Shown piece by piece: positions 16,314 through 22,981 of a stretch of DNA of 37,404 nucleotides. The stretch is from Micromonospora sp. MP36. GTDB taxonomy: Bacteria; Actinomycetota; Actinomycetes; Mycobacteriales; Micromonosporaceae. Numbering within the stretch: position 1 is the first letter of the stretch; the number at the start of each line of letters is the position of its first letter. Location of the stretch: positions 1 through 37,404 of the forward strand of contig NZ_VSFA01000070.1 of assembly GCF_008119785.1 (NCBI RefSeq), read 5' to 3'. A program made the translations under genes and the position numbers. The notes beneath the pieces were generated by a model that was given only the letters and a program-made list of their open reading frames with translations, ran no database searches and was not told where the DNA came from.

Positions 16314-16337
16314 CGGAGTTCGACGCTCTACTGTAAA
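16310..16337 (+). promoter_or_regulatory. Candidate sigma-70-type promoter of the GH18-like gene
   Basis: TTGACG (16310-16315) and TGTAAA (16332-16337) are separated by 16 bases in an unusually AT-rich patch right after the stop of the nucleotidyltransferase gene. A GGGGAGG ribosome binding site follows before the ATG at 16368. The -10 hexamer is only a 4/6 match to TATAAT. Confidence 0.4.
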
Positions 16338-16367
16338 CAAGGTGTACCGCTGAGTCGGGGAGGCCCC

Positions 16368-17471
16368 ATGCGACGCTCGGTACCGCTGGCCGCGCTCCTG
16401 CTCGCGCTCGCCACCACCACGCCCGCCGCCGCCGCGCCGCCACCCCGGCCGGCGCCCGCACCCGCCGCGGCCACCCCGATCCAGGTCTACGGCGCCTGGC
16501 ACTGCGGCAACGACTACTGCACCTGGGGCACCACCCGCACCGTGACCGAGTTCGACAGCCAGAACCACTGGCTGATCGACCGGGGCGACGGGCGGCCCTC
16601 GGTCAACCTGGTGGTGCTCAGCTTCGTCAACCCGCTCGACCTGCTGCACCAGACCACCGACGCCACCACCCTCGACGGCGTGCCGCGCGGCATGACCCCC
16701 GAAATCGTCGGCTGGTTCACCACCCACGGCGTGCGGGTGATGCTCTCCATCGGGGGCATCACCTACACCGACGACTGGGACGCCGCCCTCGCCGAGAACC
16801 CCACCCTGCTCGGCCAGCGGGCCGCCGCCGTCGCCACCCGGCTCGGCGTGGGCATCGAGATCGACTACGAGCGGAACAGCAGCCCCAACCTCACCGGCCT
16901 CCAGTCCTTCATCGACGCCTACCGGGCGATCCACCCGTACGACGCCGCCGGCGCCCGGCCCGAGGCCCGGCTCACCATCGACGTGGCGGCCGGCGACCGG
17001 TGGCTCATCGACCTCAACCGCAAGGCCACCGCCGACTGGCTGCGTACCGACACCCCGGTCCTGGACTACGCCAACGCGATGGTCCCCGCCCGGCCCGCCT
17101 CCGCCAGCACCTCGCAGGCGAGCTGGCAGGAGCACGTCGACGGAAAGCCGCAGTACAGCCCGCCGGTGCCGCCGCTGGCCCCGGCCAAGTTCACCGGCGG
17201 CGTCTACCTCGCCTACGGCGGCAAGCCGCTGCCGGAGTGCGTCGACTACGCCACCTCGGTGCAGCAGGCCGCCGCCCCGTACGTGCAGAGCGTCGCCCCG
17301 CGCGGTGCCGGCACCACCGCCGGCATGCTCGGCTTCATGTTCTGGGCGGCCGAACGCCCCGCCACCCGGGGCATCGGCACGGTGCCGCCGAACACCTGCG
17401 AGCGCGGCGCCGGCGCCGGCGCGACCGCGTTGGCCGTCCCGGTGCCGATGCCCGCGTTGCGGCAGAGCTGA
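16368..17471 (+). CDS. Secreted GH18-like (chitinase-fold) protein
   Basis: A 367-residue exported protein. A signal peptide of about 23 residues ends at TPAAAAPPP, followed by a short Pro/Ala linker. The core looks like a GH18 TIM barrel: strand LVVLSFVNP (81-89), the SIGG motif (127-130) and the catalytic strand GVGIEIDYE (160-168). Compared with the canonical DGIDIDWE, the first Asp is Val, the second is Glu164, the third is kept as Asp166, and the proton-donor Glu168 is kept. It may therefore hydrolyse or merely bind a chitin-like or peptidoglycan-related polymer. Three cysteines could form disulfides. The ATG has GGGGAGG about six bases upstream. Related hypothetical proteins exist in streptomycetes, by memory. 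Confidence 0.75.
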   Translation: MRRSVPLAALLLALATTTPAAAAPPPRPAPAPAAATPIQVYGAWHCGNDYCTWGTTRTVTEFDSQNHWLIDRGDGRPSVNLVVLSFVNPLDLLHQTTDATTLDGVPRGMTPEIVGWFTTHGVRVMLSIGGITYTDDWDAALAENPTLLGQRAAAVATRLGVGIEIDYERNSSPNLTGLQSFIDAYRAIHPYDAAGARPEARLTIDVAAGDRWLIDLNRKATADWLRTDTPVLDYANAMVPARPASASTSQASWQEHVDGKPQYSPPVPPLAPAKFTGGVYLAYGGKPLPECVDYATSVQQAAAPYVQSVAPRGAGTTAGMLGFMFWAAERPATRGIGTVPPNTCERGAGAGATALAVPVPMPALRQS

Positions 17472-17495
17472 CCGGGCGGGACCCGACCGGCCCGG
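17472..17495 (+). terminator. Weak hairpin after the GH18-like gene
   Basis: CCGGGC (17472-17477) can pair with GCCCGG (17490-17495) across a 12-base loop, directly after the stop codon. The stem is only six pairs, so this is tentative. Confidence 0.3.
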
Positions 17496-17562
17496 CCGAC
17501 GGTTGCCGCACGTCCGACGGGCACCTACGCTGTGCGCGACCACCAGACACAAAGGAGCGTCG

Positions 17563-18375
17563 GTGACCGAGCAGCCCCTGACCGCCCCGGCCCGCGCCGA
17601 CGCGCTGGACACCAGCGTCCCGCACTCGGCCCGCCTGTGGAACTACCTCCTCGGCGGCAAGGACAACTTCGCGGCCGATCGGCAGGCCGCCGAGCAGGTC
17701 CTCGCCTTCATGCCGGAGCTCGTCCAGTCGGCCCGGTTCAACCGCGAGTTCCTCGGCCGCGCGGTCCGCCACCTCGCCGGCGAGGCCGGCGTCCGGCAGT
17801 TCCTCGACATCGGCACCGGCCTGCCGACCGCCAACAACACCCACCAGGTCGCCCAGGCCACCGCGCCGGAGTCGCGCATCGTCTACGTCGACAACGACCC
17901 GATGGTGCTGGTCCACGCCCGCGCCCTGTTGACCAGCAGCCCCGAGGGCGCCACCGACTACATCGAGGCGGACCTGCGCGACCCGGAGCTGATCCTGACC
18001 GAGGCCCGCCGGACGCTGGACTTCGACCAGCCGATCGCCATCATGCTGCTCGGCATCGTCAACTTCGTCGTCGACGACGAGGAGGCCGCCCGCATCGTCC
18101 GGCGGCTGGTCGACGCCGTGCCGCCCGGCAGCTACCTGGTCCTGTCGCACCCGACCCGGGAGGTCAACCCGGAGGCGGTCGACCGGGCGCTCGCGATGTG
18201 GAACGAGGGCGGTGCCGCCCAGATGACCGTCCGGACCCCGGCGGCGATCACCCGGTACTTCGACGGGCTGGAGCTCCTCGAACCGGGCCTGGTCACCTGT
18301 TCCCGGTGGCGTCCGGACGGCAACGACACCACCCCCACCTCGGAATACTGCGCAGTGGGCCGCAAGAACGGCTGA
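17563..18375 (+). CDS. SAM-dependent methyltransferase, DUF574/Methyltransf_19 family
   Basis: A 270-residue cytoplasmic protein of a family expanded in actinomycetes. It has the family signature SARLWNYLLGGKDNFAADR near the N-terminus, the SAM-binding glycine loop FLDIGTGLPT, and the acidic residue after YVDNDP. The second half has IAIMLLGIVNFVVDDEEA and VLSHPTRE. The substrate of these enzymes is mostly unknown; many lie near regulatory or secondary-metabolism genes. The GTG start at 17563 is chosen because AAAGGAG (17551-17557) lies five bases upstream and the conserved signature follows at normal distance. Single gene, ending at a bidirectional hairpin. Confidence 0.92.
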   Translation: MTEQPLTAPARADALDTSVPHSARLWNYLLGGKDNFAADRQAAEQVLAFMPELVQSARFNREFLGRAVRHLAGEAGVRQFLDIGTGLPTANNTHQVAQATAPESRIVYVDNDPMVLVHARALLTSSPEGATDYIEADLRDPELILTEARRTLDFDQPIAIMLLGIVNFVVDDEEAARIVRRLVDAVPPGSYLVLSHPTREVNPEAVDRALAMWNEGGAAQMTVRTPAAITRYFDGLELLEPGLVTCSRWRPDGNDTTPTSEYCAVGRKNG

Positions 18376-18381
18376 CCCGGG

Positions 18382-18413
18382 CCGGCCGCCCGGGCACGGT
18401 GCCGGGCGGCCGG
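18382..18413. terminator. Bidirectional terminator between convergent genes
   Basis: A nearly perfect inverted repeat: CCGGCCGCCCGGGCAC pairs with GTGCCGGGCGGCCGG with one bulged base and essentially no loop. It begins 6 bases after the methyltransferase stop and lies 7 bases beyond the stop of the minus-strand papain-like gene, so it can end both transcripts and marks the end of the large minus-strand operon. Confidence 0.85.
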
Positions 18414-18420
18414 GACCGGA

Positions 18421-19932
18421 TCAGTCCCGCACCCAGGTGAAGGTGACCCGGGCGCCGGCCGGCAGCCGGTCCAGGTCGTTCAGCTCCAGCACGCCGGTGA
18501 CCGCGCCGAACAGCTTGGCCTTGCGCAGCCGGAGCTGCCCCTCCGGGAGCTGGTAGCGGTAGAGCCCGTTGGCGTCGGTGCGCTTGGCGTCCTGCACCGC
18601 GATCGTCCAGTCGCCGTCCTTCGCGTGCAGCCCGATCTCCTTGCGCCAGGTCAGGCCGGACCCCAGGGTCAGCACGAACTCCACCTCGTCGGCCGGCTTG
18701 GCGCCGGCCTCGATCCGGTAGTCGACCGCGTCGTGGTCTCGGGTGATCAGCTGACCCGCCGGCAGCTCGGACCAGGCCGGCAGGTGGCTGGTGGGCAGCG
18801 GGTCGCCCATCGGCAGCTTGGCCAGCGCGCCGTCCGGCACCACCCCGACCCGGTCCCAGCGCAGCCCGAGCGCGGTGAACGTGGTGGGGTCCGGTACGTG
18901 GTGCAGCGCGCCGCCGGACACCAGGTAGACGGGATCCTTGTGCTCCTCGCGGAGCGCCGTGCCGTCGATCGGCACCGGGGTCAGTGCGCGCAGCGAGTCG
19001 CGCGGCACCACCCGGACGTCGGACCAGGTGAAGCCGAGCCGGATCAGGGTGTCGGGGTCGGGGATGTGGAAGCCGTGGCCGCCGTAGGTGACGTACACCT
19101 CGGGGCGGTCGATCTCGCGGAGCAGCAGGCGGTCGCCGGGCCGGTCGGCGACGTACGCCGTCGAGCCGTCGGGCAGCTCGACCACCTCGGTCCAGCGCAG
19201 CCCCAGCCGATCGAACTCCTGCGGGCTGGTCACCCAGAACTTCGCGCCGCCGTGCACCACGTAGATGCGCGGGTCGGAGCGGTCGCTGAGCAGCTTGCCC
19301 GCGGAGAGGTACCACGGCGTCCGGGGGGAGTAGCGCTCCACGAAGAAGCCCCGCCACTCGTCGCCGTTGCTCTGCCGCACCGCCCGGTCGGCCGGGTCGT
19401 ACGCGGTCTTGAACTCCAGCACGTCCTCCCGCCGCCGGAACCGGTTGTCCCAGATGAAGATCCGGGTCCGGGTGGCGTCCTGCTCGTAGCCGTACGCGAC
19501 CACCTGGTGGTCGTTGCCGAAGCCGGCCGGGTCGCGGGACTGGACCAGCCCGAGCGGCTGCGGGAGTCCCTGGTCGAGCAGTTGCTTGAGCTTGGGGAAC
19601 TGCTCCTCCCGGGTCATCCGGGCCACGCCGATCCCGCGTAGCGTCGTCGGGTGGTCCGGGGTGCTCATGAACTGGGCGTACATCGCCCAGTTGTCCATGA
19701 TGCTGGTGATCAGCCGGTCGTAGATGTAGTCGGCGACCGGGTTGCCGTCGGCCGGGAGCGTGCCGGCGTCGGGCACCGGGAGCCGCCGGTGCCAGTGATC
19801 CAGCGCGGCGAACGCCATGCCGCCGCACCGGCCCTTGGTCTCGGTGATCGGCAGACCGATGATCTTGATCTGGTTGACGAAGGCGTTGGTGAAGGCGAAG
19901 CCGTCCCAGGCCGGACGGAAGGACACCCGCAT
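18421..19932 (-). CDS. Papain-like cysteine-peptidase-fold protein with three lectin-like repeats
   Basis: A 503-residue protein without signal peptide. Residues 1-205 resemble a papain/C39-like fold I know only from hypothetical proteins: FRPAWDGFAF, a Cys in GRCGGM (Cys36), a His in NDHQVVAYGY (His142) and FIWDN (Asp162/Asn163), a plausible Cys-His-Asn triad. Residues about 219-372 hold three repeats with consensus PxVYxVxGGxxHxVPDPxTFxxLGxxW (starts near 220, 277 and 333), probably blades or lectin-like units. The last 110 residues form another beta-rich domain. The ATG at 19932 has GGGAG a few bases upstream. It is the last gene of the minus-strand giant-gene cluster, 18 bases after the endolysin-like gene. 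It could be a payload enzyme or a glycan-targeted processing peptidase. Confidence 0.75.
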   Translation of the reverse strand: MRVSFRPAWDGFAFTNAFVNQIKIIGLPITETKGRCGGMAFAALDHWHRRLPVPDAGTLPADGNPVADYIYDRLITSIMDNWAMYAQFMSTPDHPTTLRGIGVARMTREEQFPKLKQLLDQGLPQPLGLVQSRDPAGFGNDHQVVAYGYEQDATRTRIFIWDNRFRRREDVLEFKTAYDPADRAVRQSNGDEWRGFFVERYSPRTPWYLSAGKLLSDRSDPRIYVVHGGAKFWVTSPQEFDRLGLRWTEVVELPDGSTAYVADRPGDRLLLREIDRPEVYVTYGGHGFHIPDPDTLIRLGFTWSDVRVVPRDSLRALTPVPIDGTALREEHKDPVYLVSGGALHHVPDPTTFTALGLRWDRVGVVPDGALAKLPMGDPLPTSHLPAWSELPAGQLITRDHDAVDYRIEAGAKPADEVEFVLTLGSGLTWRKEIGLHAKDGDWTIAVQDAKRTDANGLYRYQLPEGQLRLRKAKLFGAVTGVLELNDLDRLPAGARVTFTWVRD

Positions 19933-19950
19933 GAGGACTCCCGAGTGTGT

Positions 19951-20814
19951 TCAGTAGGTGACCCGGACGCCCATCTGCGCCCAGGTGAGCCGGCCGACGA
20001 TGCCGTCGTCGGTGAGCCCGCGCATCCGCTGGTACCAGCGGACGCCCGCGTCGGTGCGCTCGTCGAAGTCGACGCCGGGCGGGCCGCAGCGGCGGGTGCC
20101 GATGAAGCGCTTGACGAAGGCGACGTCCTCGCCGGTGCTGCCCCGCCGCACGGTGCGGGACCCGGGCGCCCGGCCCGGCTGCGACGGGGGCGGCGCGGTG
20201 GCTTTCCGCAGCGCCGCCAGGGTGGCCGGGCCGACGACGCCGTCCACCGTGAGCGCCCGGGCCCGCTGGAAGCCGCGCACCCAGGCGGTGGTCCGGGGGC
20301 CGAACGCCCCGTCGACCGTGAGCCCGGCATCGAGCCGGTTGGCCAGCGTCTGCAACTCCCGTACGTCACTGCCCCGGCACCCGTCGCGCAGCACCCGGTC
20401 GCCCAGCCGGGTCACCGCCGCGGCGGCGATGCCCCACGGCCGCTGGCTGTCCTCCAGCGCGCGCTGGTGGCTGACGCTGACGTGCAGGTGCTTGTTGTGG
20501 GGGTTGGAGCCGGTGTAGCGGGCGGGGGCGAAGCCGCGGACGCGGCTCCAGATCACCCGGTTGTAGATCACGTACTGGCAGGACGGGTGGGTGATGCAGT
20601 GGCGGATCACGAGCAGAGGGTCGATGCCGTCGACGTCCACGTCGATGGCGTTGACCGAGCGGTCGTCGCCGTCCGGGTTGTGGTCGGAGCGGGAGCCGCG
20701 CGCCTGGTGGGCGGCGTCGCCGATCCAGCCGTCGGAGCCACGGTCCCGGTGCGGCCACCGGGCGTTGATCTCATCGCGCAGCACCCGCAGGGTGGGCGCC
20801 AGGTGAGCGCTCAC
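19951..20814 (-). CDS. Endolysin-like peptidase domain with two peptidoglycan-binding domains
   Basis: A 287-residue protein. Residues 1-128 look like an M15-type phage endolysin peptidase: GWIGDAAHQARG, SDHNP (His45), NAIDVDVDGID (Asp58) and NKHLHVSV (His109, His111), a likely zinc site. Residues about 143-205 and 221-282 are two PG_binding_1 domains, with DGAFGPRTTAWVRGFQ and DDGIVGRLTWAQMG as their centres. It should bind and cut cell-wall peptide cross-links, yet has no signal peptide. The GTG at 20814 is used because it has GGAG just upstream and starts one base after the stop of the 39-residue acidic gene; the frame is open farther upstream but overlaps that gene. Its peptidase domain is homologous to the second domain of the protein encoded at 21326-22981. 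Confidence 0.85.
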   Translation of the reverse strand: MSAHLAPTLRVLRDEINARWPHRDRGSDGWIGDAAHQARGSRSDHNPDGDDRSVNAIDVDVDGIDPLLVIRHCITHPSCQYVIYNRVIWSRVRGFAPARYTGSNPHNKHLHVSVSHQRALEDSQRPWGIAAAAVTRLGDRVLRDGCRGSDVRELQTLANRLDAGLTVDGAFGPRTTAWVRGFQRARALTVDGVVGPATLAALRKATAPPPSQPGRAPGSRTVRRGSTGEDVAFVKRFIGTRRCGPPGVDFDERTDAGVRWYQRMRGLTDDGIVGRLTWAQMGVRVTY

Positions 20815-20815
20815 G

Positions 20816-20935
20816 TCAGTGCTCCTCGTCCAGGGCAAGGTCGTAGTCGACGTCGTCGCCGATCAGGGACTCCGGGTCGTCGTCCTCCTCGAAGACGGTC
20901 ACCTGGTAGTCCGGGTCGACTGTGGCGGTGTCCAT
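20816..20935 (-). CDS. Tiny strongly acidic protein
   Basis: A 39-residue protein: 11 Asp and 5 Glu, no Lys or Arg, with acidic runs FEEDDDPE and GDDVDYDLALDEEH. The ATG at 20935 has GGAG-type sequence (in GCGGAGAC) upstream. The frame is open above it to an ATG with no ribosome binding site, so a longer 85-residue form is less likely. The stop lies one base before the GTG of the endolysin-like gene, which suggests coupling and supports it being real. Function unknown. An acidic chaperone or inhibitor of the next gene's enzyme, a DNA mimic, or a small structural piece of the cluster are all possible. Confidence 0.6.
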   Translation of the reverse strand: MDTATVDPDYQVTVFEEDDDPESLIGDDVDYDLALDEEH

Positions 20936-21325
20936 CACCGTGTCTCCGCTCTCCGCTCGGGCCGGCGCGGTGGCCTCCACGCCGGCGGGTCGCCGCGCCC
21001 TCGCCGGCCGCCGAGGCGTGCCGGCCGAAGGCTGCGTCCACTGTCGAAAGTCCAGGTCAGCGCGGCAAGGCATGAGTCGGCTATCGGCGACGCGGCGACC
21101 CGAGCGGCGGCCGATCCGCGCCGATCGAGCAGCGCCGCCGCCGACCGGTCGGGCCGGTGGTGGGGGATCGGTGGAGCCGGCCGCTCCGCCGGGCGGTGAT
21201 GCACTGGCACGATCGGCGCGGCGGCCCACCGGTTCGGTCGGCCCGTCCGCACCGCTCGCGCCGCCGAGGGCCGCCGCCGGCTGGGCCGCCCGCGCCAGCC
21301 ACGGGCCGGAGGTGGCGCGGAAGGG
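20936..21325. other. 390-bp gap inside the giant-gene cluster, structured but no convincing gene
   Basis: Frames crossing this stretch give only Arg/Pro-rich low-complexity translations without ribosome binding sites, so I see no gene. It holds a hairpin near its right end (21290-21320) and a perfect 12-base inverted repeat, CCGCGCCGATCG at 21116-21127 and CGATCGGCGCGG at 21210-21221, about 82 bases apart. It is by far the largest gap in the operon and probably carries a promoter for the last three genes, but I cannot point to convincing -35/-10 boxes. Confidence 0.5.
21290..21320 (-). terminator. Hairpin after the GH26-like/endolysin-like gene
   Basis: CCGCGCCA (21290-21297) and TGGCGCGG (21313-21320) form a perfect 8-bp stem with a 15-base loop, five bases past the stop codon at 21326-21328. 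It may separate the upstream giant-gene transcript from the last three genes. Confidence 0.5.
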
Positions 21326-22981
21326 TCAGCGCACCAGGTCGGCGAGCGCGGCGCGCAGCGCGGTGGCCAGTTCCGCCCGGGACGGTGCCGCGCCGTTGGC
21401 CGGCAGCGCGTCCAGCACCCGGGCGGCCACCGCGTCGGCGAGCGCCGCGGTGTCGGCCGGTGAGTCGGCGGGCGCGTCGGCCGGTGAATCGGACTGGGCT
21501 GGCGAACTCGTCACGGCGTCGGTGTCGGTGCGCGGTTCGGGCAGCCGGGCCAGCGCCGCCCGTACCGGTGCCGGGTCCGCAGCCAGCCGGGCGACGGCCT
21601 CGCCGACGGTGCGGACCGTCAGGACGATCTCGTTGAGCACCGCCAGCGTGGACATGCCGCGCGGGATGCCGCCGCCGGCGTACTGCCAGGGCAGGGCGCG
21701 CAATTGGGTGGCCACCGCCGGATCCTTCAGCAGGGCGAGGAACCGCTTCGCGTCGTCGCCGCCACCGCTGCCGTCGGCCAGGCCCCAGGGTCGCTGGTCC
21801 CGTTCGGCCGCCTCGGTGGCGCGGATGCCCAGGTGCAGCCGGCCCGCGCCGGGATCGGTGCCGGCGTACGGCCGCCGGGTCCAGCCGTCGTCGGCGCGGG
21901 CGGTGCTGCCGGCGAGGATCCACTGTGCCGCCGACGGGTGGCGCTGGAACGCCGCAAGCAGCGCGGTGGTGTCGACCCCGGAGACGTCCACGTCGAGCGC
22001 GTCCACGGTGTCCCGCAGGTTGGCCCGGTGGTCGGCGTGGTGCGTCGACTCGACCACCGTGCGGCCGCTGCCCGGCCAGCGGCGGGTGAGCTCGGCGCGC
22101 AGCGTCTCCAGCGCCGGGGCGAGCCGGCGGGGCGCGGCGGCCTCGTTGGCGATCAGCTCCCGCAGCGCCTGCTGTTCGGCCGTCCGCTCGGTGAGGTCGC
22201 CCTCGTCGCGGTGGTAGTGCGACCAGACCTGGCAGCCGTTCGCCTTCGCCCAGGCGTGCATCCGCCGGTACCAGTCGGCGCAGCGGCTGCCGTCGGGGTC
22301 CAGGTCGACCGGGTAGCCGCCCGCCGTGGTGATCCGTGGATGGTTGATCTCGGCGATGCCCCACGGCTTCCCGGTGGCCCTGGCCAGCTCGACCATGACG
22401 GCGAGGGCGGCCGGCGGTTCCTCGTACGCGGCTGGGCGGAAGGGGTTGGGGGCCGTCGGGTCGTACGGGTACCAGTCGGCGAGGACCAGGTCCACCGCGC
22501 CGGCCTCGTGCTCCGGCCACCAGGTCCGCCAGTTGTTGACCCGACGGCCGGCGGCGTCGACCCGGCGTACCCATTGCAGGGTCCAGCAGACCGCGAGCCG
22601 CAACCGGCCGTCGTGCCGGGCGGGGTGGTCGCCCACCTGGGTCCGGGTGCGGGTCCACGACTTGCGGAACTCGGCCGGTGCCGGGTCGCCGCCGCTCTGC
22701 TGCTCCGGTTCGTGGTGCGGGACCAGGATCAGCCGGCCGGTCCGGCCGGTGGCCTGCCAGGCGGCGACGAACGCGGCGGCGTCCACGTCCGGGTCCTTGT
22801 GCGAGACGATGACGTCGGCGGCGGCGGGCACCTGGGCCAGCCGCTGCCGCTGGTCGGTCCAGGCCGACGCGGGCAGCCCGTCGCCGGGCCCGAAGAAGAT
22901 CCGCACACAGCTGGTCCCCGGGTACGCGGTGAGCAGCCCGGGCACGGTGCGGGTGCCCGGGCACCAGCCGGTGGGCATCAT
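21326..22981 (-). CDS. GH26-like glycosidase domain joined to an endolysin-like domain
   Basis: A 551-residue protein without signal peptide. Residues about 20-285 resemble a GH26-like TIM barrel seen in actinobacterial hypotheticals: VRIFFGPG, VIVSHKDPD, VPHHEPE (Glu91, possible acid/base), LVLADWYPYD and WGIAEINHP (Glu211, possible nucleophile). Residues about 288-402 align with the peptidase domain of the protein at 19951-20814: ADHR, DALDVDVSGVD, GRLHLGI and DQRPWGL correspond to SDHN, NAIDVDVDGID, KHLHVSV and SQRPWGI. The first His of HxH is Arg here, but the other three likely ligands remain. A helical region, an Ala/Asp/Pro linker and a terminal helix follow. The first of two ATGs overlaps the previous stop (ATGATG), with GAGG upstream. 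A cell-wall or polysaccharide-degrading component is the best guess. Confidence 0.75.
   Translation of the reverse strand: MMPTGWCPGTRTVPGLLTAYPGTSCVRIFFGPGDGLPASAWTDQRQRLAQVPAAADVIVSHKDPDVDAAAFVAAWQATGRTGRLILVPHHEPEQQSGGDPAPAEFRKSWTRTRTQVGDHPARHDGRLRLAVCWTLQWVRRVDAAGRRVNNWRTWWPEHEAGAVDLVLADWYPYDPTAPNPFRPAAYEEPPAALAVMVELARATGKPWGIAEINHPRITTAGGYPVDLDPDGSRCADWYRRMHAWAKANGCQVWSHYHRDEGDLTERTAEQQALRELIANEAAAPRRLAPALETLRAELTRRWPGSGRTVVESTHHADHRANLRDTVDALDVDVSGVDTTALLAAFQRHPSAAQWILAGSTARADDGWTRRPYAGTDPGAGRLHLGIRATEAAERDQRPWGLADGSGGGDDAKRFLALLKDPAVATQLRALPWQYAGGGIPRGMSTLAVLNEIVLTVRTVGEAVARLAADPAPVRAALARLPEPRTDTDAVTSSPAQSDSPADAPADSPADTAALADAVAARVLDALPANGAAPSRAELATALRAALADLVR

Noticed and set aside
15120..17612. 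A minus-strand open frame of 830 codons across three plus-strand genes
   Set aside because: It crosses the ends of four clear plus-strand genes and has no domain of its own.
20816..20935. The 39-aa acidic protein as a RiPP precursor processed by the papain-like protein
   Set aside because: No double-Gly leader, no Cys/Ser/Thr-rich core and no modifying enzyme nearby.
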